Assembly (NCBI GenBank): GCA_963738445.1
Contig: CAVTWS010000006.1
Coordinates: 1 to 64,000 of the forward strand
Source: CAVTWS01 sp963738445
Lineage (GTDB): Bacteria > Actinomycetota > Acidimicrobiia > Acidimicrobiales > SHLQ01
Direction: 5' to 3'
DNA: 64,000 nucleotides
The notes beneath the pieces were generated by a model. It did not search any database. It worked only from the letters and a program-made list of their open reading frames with translations, and was not told the origin of the DNA. Shown in pieces: positions 53,739 to 62,077 of the stretch. The translations under genes were made by a program, and so were the position numbers. How positions within the stretch are numbered: position 1 is the first letter of the stretch; every line of letters starts with the position of its first letter.

Positions 53739-54992
53739 ATGAAGGTCGAGGATCTGATCCTGGTGAGCATCGACGATCACGTCGTCGAACCCGCCGACAT
53801 GTTCGAGGGCCATGTGCCCGCGAAGTACGCCGATCAGGCGCCCAAGCTCATCCGCAACGCCGAGGGCAAAGACCAGTGGTCGTTCCAGGGGACCGTGCAG
53901 GGCACCGTCGGCCTCAACGCCGTGGTGAGCTGGCCCAAGGAGGACTGGGGGCTCGACCCCACCTCCATGGCCGAGATGCGTCCCGGCGCCTACGACATCC
54001 ACGAGCGCGTGCGGGACATGAACCGCAACGGGATCCTGGCCTCCATGTGCTTCCCGTCCTTCGCCGGCTTCTCCGCCGGGTTCTTCCACGACGGCGCCGA
54101 CAAGGATCTCTCGCTGGTCATGTTGAAGGCGTACAACGACTGGCACATCGACGAGTGGTGCGCCGCGTATCCCGGCCGGTTCATCCCCATGGCGCTGATG
54201 CCCGTCTGGGACCGCCAAGGCATGGCCGACGAGGTCCGCCGGGTGGTCGCCAAGGGCTGCCGATCCGTCACGATGCCCGAGTTGCCCCACCTCCAAGGCC
54301 TGCCCAGCTACCACGACCTCGACTACTGGGCGCCGTTCTTCGATGCGGTGTGCGCCGAGAACGTCGTCATGAACCTGCACATCGGCCAAGGTTTCGGCGC
54401 CATCCAGATGGCGCCCGACGCTCCGATCGACAACATGATCATCCTGGCCACGCAGGTCTCGGCCCTCGCCGCCCAGGACCTGTTGTGGGGCGGCGCGTTC
54501 AAGAAGTACCCGGACCTGAAGGTGGCGTGGTCGGAAGCCGGCATCGGCTGGCTCGCGTTCTACCTCGATCGCTGCGACCGCCACTTCACCAACCAGATCT
54601 GGCTCAAGCACGACTTCGGCGGAAAGTTGCCGAGCGAGGTGTTCCGCGATCACTCGCTGGCCTGTTTCGTCACCGACCCGACCTCACTCAAGGTCCGTCA
54701 CGACATCGGCATCGACATCATCGCCTGGGAGTGCGACTACCCCCACTCGGACTCCATCTGGCCCGACGCTCCCGAGAAGATCCATCAGGAGATGGAGGCC
54801 GCCGGGTGCAGCGACGAGGACATGCACAAGATCACCTGGCAGAACACCTGCCGGTTCTTCGACATCGATCCGTTCGCCATCATCCCGCGCGAGCAGGCGA
54901 CAGTCGGCGCGCTGCGTGCTCTGTCGCCCGACGTCGACACCTCGATCCGGTCGCGCCACGAGTGGCGCGAGCTGTTCGAGGCCAACGCCTGA
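53739..54992 (+). CDS. Amidohydrolase family 2 protein
   Basis: A 417-residue PF04909-type protein starting at ATG 53739 after GAGGAGG (53727-53733). LVSIDDHVVEPADMF gives the metal D-x-H, NLHIGQGFGAIQ a later His, and IAWECDYPHSDS the catalytic Asp; the ECDYPH motif marks the subgroup common in actinobacterial aromatic and lignin-related catabolism. It is not closely related to the two paralogues at 29249 and 42494. It follows GH3 on the same strand, the third GH3-amidohydrolase neighbourhood. It converges with PPOX across a strong hairpin. Confidence 0.9.
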   Translation: MKVEDLILVSIDDHVVEPADMFEGHVPAKYADQAPKLIRNAEGKDQWSFQGTVQGTVGLNAVVSWPKEDWGLDPTSMAEMRPGAYDIHERVRDMNRNGILASMCFPSFAGFSAGFFHDGADKDLSLVMLKAYNDWHIDEWCAAYPGRFIPMALMPVWDRQGMADEVRRVVAKGCRSVTMPELPHLQGLPSYHDLDYWAPFFDAVCAENVVMNLHIGQGFGAIQMAPDAPIDNMIILATQVSALAAQDLLWGGAFKKYPDLKVAWSEAGIGWLAFYLDRCDRHFTNQIWLKHDFGGKLPSEVFRDHSLACFVTDPTSLKVRHDIGIDIIAWECDYPHSDSIWPDAPEKIHQEMEAAGCSDEDMHKITWQNTCRFFDIDPFAIIPREQATVGALRALSPDVDTSIRSRHEWRELFEANA

Positions 54993-55022
54993 CCCGAGCG
55001 CTCAGTTCTGATCCTCGGACCG

Positions 55023-55051
55023 GGCGGCCGGCGCAGATTCTGCCGGCCGCC
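55023..55051. terminator. Strong stem-loop between convergent genes
   Basis: GGCGGCCGGC (55023-55032) is perfectly complementary to GCCGGCCGCC (55042-55051) with a nine-base loop. It sits between the amidohydrolase (+) stop at 54992 and the PPOX (-) stop at 55058, so it can serve both strands. High-GC actinobacterial terminators often lack a T-run. Confidence 0.65.
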
Positions 55052-55057
55052 GCTCGA

Positions 55058-55547
55058 TCAGTCGACGGGGTCGACGATCTGCCCGTACACCCGGGTGACA
55101 TCGAGGCGAACGGCCATCCGGCGGTGTCGGATCATGTCCTCGTCGAAGCCGTCACGGCTCGAGACCGCTCCGAGCGCCGAGTGGATCTCGTAGAGCTCGT
55201 CGATCGCAGCATCGCCCGACTCGCGGGCGACTGCCAAGGTCACGGTGCCGGCCGCCACGGCGAAATTGAACCAGTCCGGGCCGTCGACGTGGATCGAGGC
55301 GCGAGGGGTCGCGGTGGAGGTTTCGTCCCTTGAGCCGGTCGGTGGTCGTCGTCAGGCGGATCAGCCGCTGTGACGGATCGGCGAGATAGCTCATGTTGGT
55401 GAGGTGAGGGGTTCCGTCCGCGTTGACGGTCGCCAGCACGCAACGCGTATCGGCGGCGATGATCTGCCACAATCGCTCCGGATCGGTGCCAGGGACGGCT
55501 CTGGGTCTCGGTGGCCTGATTTGCGGTGGCCTCGGTCGCGGTGGCAC
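55058..55547 (-). CDS. Pyridoxamine 5'-phosphate oxidase-like (PPOX) protein (frameshifted)
   Basis: The start is GTG 55547, seven bases after AGGAGAG. The first frame has RLWQIIAADTRCVLATVNADGTPHLTNMSYLAD, the split-barrel flavin/F420-binding start; after a break in a GGGG run at 55305-55308 it continues as RASIHVDGPDWFNFAVAAGTVTLAVARESGD to RVYGQIVDPVD. Dropping one base restores 163 codons. Such proteins bind FMN, F420 or heme and reduce small molecules; which one is not clear. It is 12 bases downstream of the ABC exporter operon and may be its last gene. Confidence 0.82.
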
Positions 55548-55559
55548 AACGATCTCTCC

Positions 55560-57518
55560 TCAGTCGTCGACGATGGCGGCCGCGAACTGCGAGTTGTAGA
55601 GCCGGGCGTAGGCACCGTCGCCGGCCAGAAGCTCGGCGTGGGTGCCCTGCTCGACGATGCGACCCGCCTCCATCACCAAGATGTTGTGCGCCCCACGGAT
55701 GGTCGACAGGCGGTGAGCGATCACGAAGCTGGTGCGGTTGGCCCGCAGCCGGTTCATGGCGACCTGCACGAGCACCTCGGTCCGGGTGTCGACCGAGCTC
55801 GTCGCCTCGTCGAGGATCAGGATCGACCGGTCGGCCAGGAACGCTCGGGCGATGGTGAGCAGCTGCTTCTCCCCGGCGCTGATGTTGTCGCCTTCCTCGT
55901 TGATCACCGTGTCGTAGCCGTGCGGCAACGAATGCACGAAACGGTCGACGTAGGAGGCCTTCGCGGCCTCCAGGATCTCCGCCTCGGTGGCGCCCGGCCG
56001 TCCGTAGGCGATGTTGTCGCGGATCGTGCCGCCGAAGAGCCACGTGTCCTGCAGCACCATGCCGAGGTTCGCTCGCAGCTCGGCGCGAGGCATCGAGGCG
56101 ATGTCGCGACCATCCAGGAGGATGGCTCCCCCGTCGAGCTCGTAGAACCGCATGATCAGGTTCACGAGCGTGGTCTTGCCGGCTCCGGTGGGACCCACGA
56201 TGGCGATGGTCTGGCCCGGTTCGGCGACGAGCGACAGATGCTCGATGAGCGGTCGCTCCGGGTCGTAGGAGAAAGAGACGTCGCGGAACTCGACGTGGCC
56301 GGTCTCTCGCTCCGCCGTATCGATACCGTTCGCCGCGGGCGCGACCGACGGCGCCGGATCCGGACGCTCCTCGTCTTCGTCGAGGAGGTCGAGCACCCGC
56401 TCGAGCGAGGCGATTCCTGATTGGAACATGTTGAGCATCGAACCGAGTTGGGTCAGCGGCATCGAGAACGTGCGGGAGTACTGGATGAAGGCCTGGACGT
56501 CGCCGACGGTGATCGATCCACTGGCCACCCGCAGGCCTCCGACCACGGCGACGATCACGTACTGCACGTTCCCGAGGAACATCGTGGCCGGTTGCATGAG
56601 ACTCGACATGAACTGAGCCCCGAACGAGGCCTCGTAGAGTTCGTCGTTCGTCACCCGGAACCGTTCCTCGGCGTCGCGCTGGCGACCGAAGGCCTTCACC
56701 ACGGCGTGACCGGTGAACGTCTCCTCGATCTGCGAGTTGAGGGCACCGGTGTGGCGCCACTGCGCGATGAACCCGGGCCGGGCCCGCGATGCCACCGCCC
56801 GCATGGCGACGATCGACACCGGCACGACCGTGAGGGCCACCACCCCGAGCACGGGCGAGATGACGAACATCATCGCGCCCGATCCCACGAGCATCAGGAA
56901 CGAGTTGAGCATCTGGTTGAGGGTCTGCTGAAGGCTCTGACCCAGGTTGTCGAGGTCGTTCGTGACCCGGCTCAGCAGATCGCCCCGGGATTCACCGTCC
57001 ACGTAACGCAGCGGCAACGCGTGCAGCTTCGCCTCCGCATCGGCCCGCAGGCGGAACATGAGCCGCTGGACGACACCGATCAGCAGGTGAGCGATGATGA
57101 TCCCGAGCACTGCGGCGATGGCGTACAGCACCGCCACCTCGAGCAGGTTGCGGTGCAGTTCCCCGAAGTCGATCCCGGCCTCGGTGACGACCCCCGTCAC
57201 GATCACATCGGTCGCCCGGCCCAACACCTTGGGGCCGGCGACGTTGAGAGCCGTGCTCGCCACCGCCATGAGCACGACGAGGAGGAGGCGTGGCCGTTCC
57301 GGACGGAGCAACGACCACAGGCGCCGCACCGCGCCACCGAAATTCCGCGACCGCTCCATCGGCGTGCCCATGGCTCGCCAACCGCCGGCCGACGAGCTCC
57401 GGGCCTGGGTGGACAGCTCCCGCAGCTCCTCGTCAGCATCGCTGACGGAATCAGCACGGTCAGCTTCATCGGGTTCGTCGCGGTCCGCGTCGCTCCGGGG
57501 CGGCATCGTGTCGCTCAT
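55560..57518 (-). CDS. Heterodimeric ABC exporter subunit, permease-ATPase (non-canonical signature)
   Basis: A 652-residue half transporter starting at ATG 57518 in an ATGA overlap. A charged N-terminal tail of about 75 residues precedes six membrane helices (from RRLWSLLRPERPRLLLVVL), then the ATPase with Walker A GPTGAGKT, Q-loop VLQDTWLFGG, signature ISAGEKQ, Walker B LILDEATSSVD and switch IAHRLST. The catalytic Glu and His are intact, but the signature is altered from LSGGQ. That is what is expected of the partner supplying the intact Walker site in exporters with one degenerate site. Substrate may be a drug, lipid or glycoside product. Confidence 0.9.
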   Translation of the reverse strand: MSDTMPPRSDADRDEPDEADRADSVSDADEELRELSTQARSSSAGGWRAMGTPMERSRNFGGAVRRLWSLLRPERPRLLLVVLMAVASTALNVAGPKVLGRATDVIVTGVVTEAGIDFGELHRNLLEVAVLYAIAAVLGIIIAHLLIGVVQRLMFRLRADAEAKLHALPLRYVDGESRGDLLSRVTNDLDNLGQSLQQTLNQMLNSFLMLVGSGAMMFVISPVLGVVALTVVPVSIVAMRAVASRARPGFIAQWRHTGALNSQIEETFTGHAVVKAFGRQRDAEERFRVTNDELYEASFGAQFMSSLMQPATMFLGNVQYVIVAVVGGLRVASGSITVGDVQAFIQYSRTFSMPLTQLGSMLNMFQSGIASLERVLDLLDEDEERPDPAPSVAPAANGIDTAERETGHVEFRDVSFSYDPERPLIEHLSLVAEPGQTIAIVGPTGAGKTTLVNLIMRFYELDGGAILLDGRDIASMPRAELRANLGMVLQDTWLFGGTIRDNIAYGRPGATEAEILEAAKASYVDRFVHSLPHGYDTVINEEGDNISAGEKQLLTIARAFLADRSILILDEATSSVDTRTEVLVQVAMNRLRANRTSFVIAHRLSTIRGAHNILVMEAGRIVEQGTHAELLAGDGAYARLYNSQFAAAIVDD

Positions 57519-59248
57519 GCGGCCGGTACCCCGATCTGGGACTCGACGATCTCGGCATACGTCGGGCACTCGGAGAGCAGCTCCTCGTGCGTGCCGAGTC
57601 CGGCGATCTCGCCGTCGTCGAGGACGAGGATCTGATCGGCCGCCGACACCGTCGAGATCCGCTGGGCCACGATGAGCACCGCCGCCTCCCGGGTGTGCGG
57701 AGCCAGGGCGGCTCGCAGACGGGCGTCGGTCGCCAGGTCGAGCGCCGAGAAGGAGTCGTCGAAGACGTAGATCCCGGGCTGACGCACGAGCGCCCGGGCG
57801 ATCGACAGCCGCTGCCGCTGCCCGCCCGAGAGGTTGGACCCGCCCTGCTCGATCGGCGCGTCGAGCCCGCCCGGTAGAGCCCGCACGAAGTCCTCGGCCT
57901 GGGCGACCCGCACCGCCTCCCAGAGCTCGTCGTCGGTGGCCTCCGGTTTGCCGTACCGCAGGTTGGTGGCGACGGTCCCGGAGAACAGGTACGCCTTCTG
58001 CGGCACGATGGCCACCGCGGTGGCGAGGAGCTCGGGATCGATCTGGCGCACGTCGACACCGCCCACGACGACGGTGCCCGAGGTCGCGTCGAACAGGCGG
58101 GGAACCAGGTTGACCAAGGTGGTCTTGCCGGCGCCCGTGCTCCCCACGATCGCCGTGGTCGTGCCCGGCGGCGCGGTGAACGAGATGCCGCTCAGCACCG
58201 CGTGTTCGGCGCCCGGATAATGGAAGCCGACACCACGGAGCTCCAGGTGACCGGGCCGGGTCAGGGCCCGGGTCGGGTGGTCCGCCACCGTGACGGTCGA
58301 CCTCGTGTCGAGCACCTCCTGGATACGGGTCGACGACACCGAGGCCCTCGGGATCATCGACACCATGAACGTCGACATCACGACCGACCAGAGGACCTGG
58401 AGCAGGTACGACAGGTAGGCGACGAGCGAACCCACCTGGACATCACCGTCGGAAATCCGGTCGGCGCCCACCCACAGCACAGCGACGCTCGACACGTTCA
58501 CGATCAGGTTCACGAGGGGGAACATCGCCGCCATCTGGCGGCCGGCCCGCTCCCCCACCTCACGGAGCTCCTCGTTCGCCACCGCGAACCGCGCCGTCTC
58601 CTGCGGCTCCCGACCGAAGGCCCGGACGACCCGGAGGCCGGTGATCTGCTCGCGCAGCACCCGGTTGATCCCGTCGATCCGCTCCTGCATGATCCCGAAG
58701 GCCGGCCCCATGCGGGCGACCACCACCCCCAATACGACCGCGGTCACCGGGATCGCCACGGCGAGGATCACCGAGAGCCCGACGTCCTCCCGGACCGCCA
58801 TCACGATGCCCACGCTGATGGTGATCGGAGCCCCAACCGCCATGGTCGTCACCATCACGACCAGCATCTGGACCTGCTGCACGTCGTTGGTGATCCGGGT
58901 GATGAGCGACGGTGCTCCGATCTCGCCGACCTCGCGGGCCGAGAAGCTCGTCACCCGATGGAACAGGCTGCCCCGGAGATCCCGACCAAAGCCCATCGAG
59001 ATCCGGGCGCCGACGTACATGGCGGCGGCCGCGAAACACCCTTGCACCACGGCGACCGCCAGCATGAGCGCCCCGTGTCGGCGGATGTAGCCGAGGTCTC
59101 CCGGCAGGACGCCCTGGTCGATGATGCGGGCGTTCAGCGACGGCAGCATCAGCGCCGCCGTCACCTGAACGGCCTGCAAGACCACCACGAGAACGAGCAT
59201 CGGGGCGTAGGGCCGGAGCTGGCGCCGGAGCAGTCGGGCCAGGGTCAC
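57515..59248 (-). CDS. Heterodimeric ABC exporter subunit, permease-ATPase (degenerate catalytic site)
   Basis: A 577-residue half transporter starting at GTG 59248. Six membrane helices precede an ATPase with Walker A GSTGAGKT, signature LSGGQRQ, Walker B YVFDDSFSALD and switch VAQRIST. The catalytic Glu is Asp and the switch His is Gln, while the signature is canonical, the mirror image of its partner. Together they would form one active and one degenerate ATP site, as in TM287/288 and BmrCD. The start lies in a 320-base gap that also holds a PIN remnant; no promoter is obvious. Confidence 0.9.
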   Translation of the reverse strand: MTLARLLRRQLRPYAPMLVLVVVLQAVQVTAALMLPSLNARIIDQGVLPGDLGYIRRHGALMLAVAVVQGCFAAAAMYVGARISMGFGRDLRGSLFHRVTSFSAREVGEIGAPSLITRITNDVQQVQMLVVMVTTMAVGAPITISVGIVMAVREDVGLSVILAVAIPVTAVVLGVVVARMGPAFGIMQERIDGINRVLREQITGLRVVRAFGREPQETARFAVANEELREVGERAGRQMAAMFPLVNLIVNVSSVAVLWVGADRISDGDVQVGSLVAYLSYLLQVLWSVVMSTFMVSMIPRASVSSTRIQEVLDTRSTVTVADHPTRALTRPGHLELRGVGFHYPGAEHAVLSGISFTAPPGTTTAIVGSTGAGKTTLVNLVPRLFDATSGTVVVGGVDVRQIDPELLATAVAIVPQKAYLFSGTVATNLRYGKPEATDDELWEAVRVAQAEDFVRALPGGLDAPIEQGGSNLSGGQRQRLSIARALVRQPGIYVFDDSFSALDLATDARLRAALAPHTREAAVLIVAQRISTVSAADQILVLDDGEIAGLGTHEELLSECPTYAEIVESQIGVPAA

Positions 59249-59375
59249 GGATCGATCATTGACGCGGTCTCGCCGGCATCACCTTCAGAGCAGACGAACT
59301 CGAGCATTCTCACGACGATACCGGGCGCCATTCGGTCGGGCCCCCACTTTCGAACGACGACCTCGCGCCGAACGC

Positions 59376-59565
59376 TCAAATCCGAACCAGCCAATGGCGG
59401 TCGTTCAGATCGACGGGCGGTCCGACACAGGCGCACTCGCCGGGGGCGCTCTGCGGCGACCACAGAGCGTTGATCACGACTTCGGGATGGCCGTCCGCGA
59501 GGAGCTCGAGGTCGTCGGGATCGACGAGTGGCTCGACGCCGCCCGTGTACCCGCCGAGCCGTGAA
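59376..59565 (-). pseudogene. C-terminal remnant of a second PIN-domain toxin
   Basis: Read leftward the segment encodes LVDPDDLELLADGHPEVVIN, followed by unrelated residues to a TGA at 59376. It closely parallels the VapC end GDPEDLEPLAEGHPEVVISPL, and the DNA at about 59471-59528 resembles 59579-59635. No upstream PIN core or start is present, so this is a leftover of a duplicated vapC. It occupies most of the 320-base gap before the exporter operon; nothing else is seen there. Confidence 0.6.
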
Positions 59566-59568
59566 CGA

Positions 59569-59991
59569 CTACAGCGGGCTGATCACGACCTCGGGGTGGC
59601 CCTCGGCGAGCGGCTCGAGGTCCTCGGGATCGCCAGTGAGCACGATGCCTCCGCCGAGCTCGATCGCCGACGCGACCACCAAGGCGTCGATCGTGGAGGT
59701 GGACCGCGCCGCCCCGAGCAGCACTCCAGCCACACGGCCGGTGTCCTCGTCGGGGGCGGTCACCTCGCCGACGGACTTGATCACCCGGTTGACCTTCGCG
59801 TCCTTTGCCGATCCGCGCACGGTCTCGGCGATCACCACCGAGGGGATGGATACCTCGACGCCGGCCTCTCGCGCCGCGGCCAGCGTGGCCCGGGCCCGCA
59901 GGTCGTTCCGGGACAGGGCGATGACGGCGCCGCTGTCGAGGATCAGGCGCTGCGGCGGCGGGGTTTGGGTGCGGCGGCGGGTCCTCGCCAT
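59569..59991 (-). CDS. vapC: PIN-domain ribonuclease toxin (VapC-like)
   Basis: A 140-residue PIN protein starting at ATG 59991. Acidic metal-site residues are Asp19 (LILDSGAV), Glu56 (IAETVRG), Asp102 (TIDALVVA) and Asp121 (LTGDPEDL). VapC toxins cleave tRNA or rRNA when free of antitoxin. The gene overlaps the upstream antitoxin gene by 49 bases, a typical toxin-antitoxin arrangement that ensures coupled translation. The N-terminal 15 residues are Arg/Pro-rich and overlap the antitoxin tail. It sits next to an integrase remnant, common for mobile toxin-antitoxin loci. Confidence 0.88.
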   Translation of the reverse strand: MARTRRRTQTPPPQRLILDSGAVIALSRNDLRARATLAAAREAGVEVSIPSVVIAETVRGSAKDAKVNRVIKSVGEVTAPDEDTGRVAGVLLGAARSTSTIDALVVASAIELGGGIVLTGDPEDLEPLAEGHPEVVISPL

Positions 59992-60197
59992 AGCTGTCGG
60001 GCCTCCTCCATCAGGTCGTCAGGGATCGGGCCGGACTCGGCTTCCATCTGGGCCAGCAGCTCACCGATGCGGTCGTGCTGCAGCTGGCGGCGCAGCGCGT
60101 CGGTCACGTATGACGACAGCTCACGGCGACCAGCGCGCTCACGGGCCTCGACCAGCACGTCTTCCTCGATGCTGAGGGACACCTTCGACACAGCCAT
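59943..60197 (-). CDS. vapB: Antitoxin of the VapB type (ribbon-helix-helix)
   Basis: An 84-residue protein starting at ATG 60197. The N-terminus MAVSKVSLSIEEDVLVEARERAGRRELSSYVTDALRRQL is a ribbon-helix-helix DNA-binding domain: one strand, two helices, hydrophobic spacing. The C-terminal PIPDDLMEEARQLWRG would wrap the toxin. It binds VapC and represses its own promoter. A matching palindrome lies 9 bases upstream. Confidence 0.85.
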   Translation of the reverse strand: MAVSKVSLSIEEDVLVEARERAGRRELSSYVTDALRRQLQHDRIGELLAQMEAESGPIPDDLMEEARQLWRGPAAAPKPRRRSA

Positions 60198-60205
60198 ACG
60201 AAATA

Positions 60206-60222
60206 TCCTACCCTGAGTAGGA
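60206..60222. promoter_or_regulatory. Candidate VapB operator
   Basis: TCCTAC (60206-60211) and GTAGGA (60217-60222) form a perfect six-base inverted repeat with a five-base spacer, 9 bases before the antitoxin ATG. The AT-rich AAATAT beside it is one of the few promoter-like tracts nearby. Ribbon-helix-helix antitoxins usually bind such sites. Confidence 0.5.
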
Positions 60223-60342
60223 ATCCCTGGTGAGAGCCGATCGCTTCTCCCGGCCCGCCAGCTGAGCAAGTCCGGGGAGGCCTCTCGATTCCAGCGCCGC
60301 GCGCTCACGCGCCGGTGCTGCGCAACGAAGGGGCTGATCCCC

Positions 60343-61493
60343 TTGGCTCACATCCAGGACCGGTGGGAACGCACTGTCGATGGCGAGCGGGTCCGCACCA
60401 CCCGCTACGGCAAGGGCAAGCGGTGGCGGGCCCGCTACCGCGACCCCGACGGCCACGAACGGACCAAGGACTTCGCCCGCAAGACCGACGCCGAGCGATT
60501 CCTCGCCACCATCACCGCCGACGTGCTGCGCGGCGCGTTCGTCGACCCGAACGCCGGCAAGGTCACCTTTGCCGACTTCGCCGAGCGATGGCTCGAGGCG
60601 CAGACGTTCACGGAATCGACCCGCGAGGCGACCGAACCTGCGGCTGCGCCTGCACGCCATCGTGTACTTCGGCCAGCGCGAGCTCCGCTCGATCAAGCCG
60701 TCGGTGATCCAGGCGTGGATCCGGGGCCTGCAACAGAAGCTGGCACCGACCTACGTACGGACCATCTTCACCAACGTCTCGACGGTGTTCAGCGCCGCGG
60801 TCGACGACGGGCTCATCGCCACCAACCCGTGCAAGGCCCGGTCCGTCAAGCTGCCCCAGCGCGAGCAGCGCAAGATCTAGCCGTGGCCGACTGAGCGAGT
60901 CGAAGCCGTCATCGACGCACTACCGGACCGGTACCGGGCCACCGCAGTTGTCGCCGCCGGATGCGGCCTGCGCCAAGGCGAGGTGTTCGGGCTTCGGGTC
61001 TGCGACGTCGACTTTCTTCGCCAACAGGTCCACGTCGAACAGCAGGTGAAGCTCGTGCGCTCCCGACTCGTCATCGACAGACCGAAGCGGGGCAAGACCC
61101 GGGACGTGCCGCTGCCGGACTCCGTCGCCTTCGAGCTGGCCGAGCACCTGCGCAGGCACCCGGCAACTGGCGAGGATCTCGTGTTCACCAGCCGGGAGAA
61201 CAAGCCTCTCAACCGCAACTACTTCAACCACGGCATCTGGCACCGCGCCCTCGTGGCCGCCGGTGTCGAGCCCGGCAGAGACAACGGCATGCACGCCCTG
61301 CGGCACTTCTACGCCTCCGTGCTCATCGATGCCGGCGGATCCGTCAAGGCCGTCGCCGAGTACCTCGGCCACGCGGACCCCGGCTTCACCCTCCGCGTCT
61401 ACGCCCATCTGTTCCCGAGCGACGAGCGAGCACGCCGAGCGGTGGATTCAGTCCTTGGCACCGGCAAGGACGGGCTCCTGCCCGGGCGTCTAA
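60343..61493 (+). pseudogene. Tyrosine recombinase/phage-type integrase, broken
   Basis: It starts at TTG 60343 with the AP2-like arm-binding domain (RWRARYRDPDGHERTKDFARKTDAERFL). A frameshift near 60630 leads to LRLRLHAIVYFGQRELRSIKPSVIQAWIRG. An in-frame TAG at 60878-60880 interrupts QREQRKI-PWPTERVEAVIDAL. The catalytic domain then follows intact with Arg in GCGLRQGEVFGLR, HALRHFYAS, LGHADPGFTLRVYAHLF (His and Tyr). The true C-terminus is uncertain; the stop TAA at 61491 is in another frame. Two independent lesions make genuine decay likelier than in other broken genes here. No att site or tRNA was found. Confidence 0.82.
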
Positions 61494-61969
61494 CCCTCAC
61501 TGAGACGAGGCTGGTTCGACGTCCATCGGTGCAGCACCCGGATGGCGTCGGTGGCGTGGTTGCCCCAGTGGGTATCGAAGGAGAACCGCCACTCCCACAT
61601 GGCGTCGTCCGGGGAACCCGTCGACAGGATGTGGAGGCCTCGACGGAGATCGCGGTAGATGTCCGCGAGATCGTCGAGGAGGCTCCCGGCGACAGGATCC
61701 GAGAGGTCCCGTGGATCGAAGACCTCCCAGTAGAGGTCGGACTCACCCAGCAGCGCAGTGAGATTCACGCTGACGGCGCGCGTGGCGGCGGCCAGATCCC
61801 GAGGGTCCTCGTACTCGTGGTCCGTCGGTTCTGCCACCGGCATCTCGAGCGCTCCAGCGACCAGTCCGACGAGCCTTCGCAGCAGCGCACGAGGATCGAC
61901 CGGGCCATCCTCGACTTCGGAGCAGAAGTCCCGCGCCAGGGTCTCGAAGGCTGTCGCAGGGCTCACCAC
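61490..61969 (-). CDS. DUF5063 family protein
   Basis: A protein of about 159 residues when started at GTG 61969 (VVSPATAFETLARDFCSEV); the frame is open to 62050, but the extra residues look non-coding. The C-terminal LLDDLADIYRDLRRGLHILSTGSPDDAMWEWRFSFDTHWGNHATDAIRVLHRW is the conserved core of DUF5063, an all-helical family of unknown function. It overlaps the broken integrase by a few bases in convergent orientation. Confidence 0.75.
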   Translation of the reverse strand: MVSPATAFETLARDFCSEVEDGPVDPRALLRRLVGLVAGALEMPVAEPTDHEYEDPRDLAAATRAVSVNLTALLGESDLYWEVFDPRDLSDPVAGSLLDDLADIYRDLRRGLHILSTGSPDDAMWEWRFSFDTHWGNHATDAIRVLHRWTSNQPRLSEG

Positions 61970-62077
61970 ACGCCAATCCTGCCCTACAGCTTGGGCGCCA
62001 GGCTCCTTCGCAGACGGACCACAGACGGACCAAGGCAGCCGCTGACCCACATAACCGCAGGTCAGCGCCGCCGCCCG

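Noticed and set aside
51641..53770. 709-codon minus-strand frame
   Set aside because: It mirrors the GH3 gene on the other strand, a common effect of GC-rich codon use, and runs through the repeat array; its residues show no known domain.
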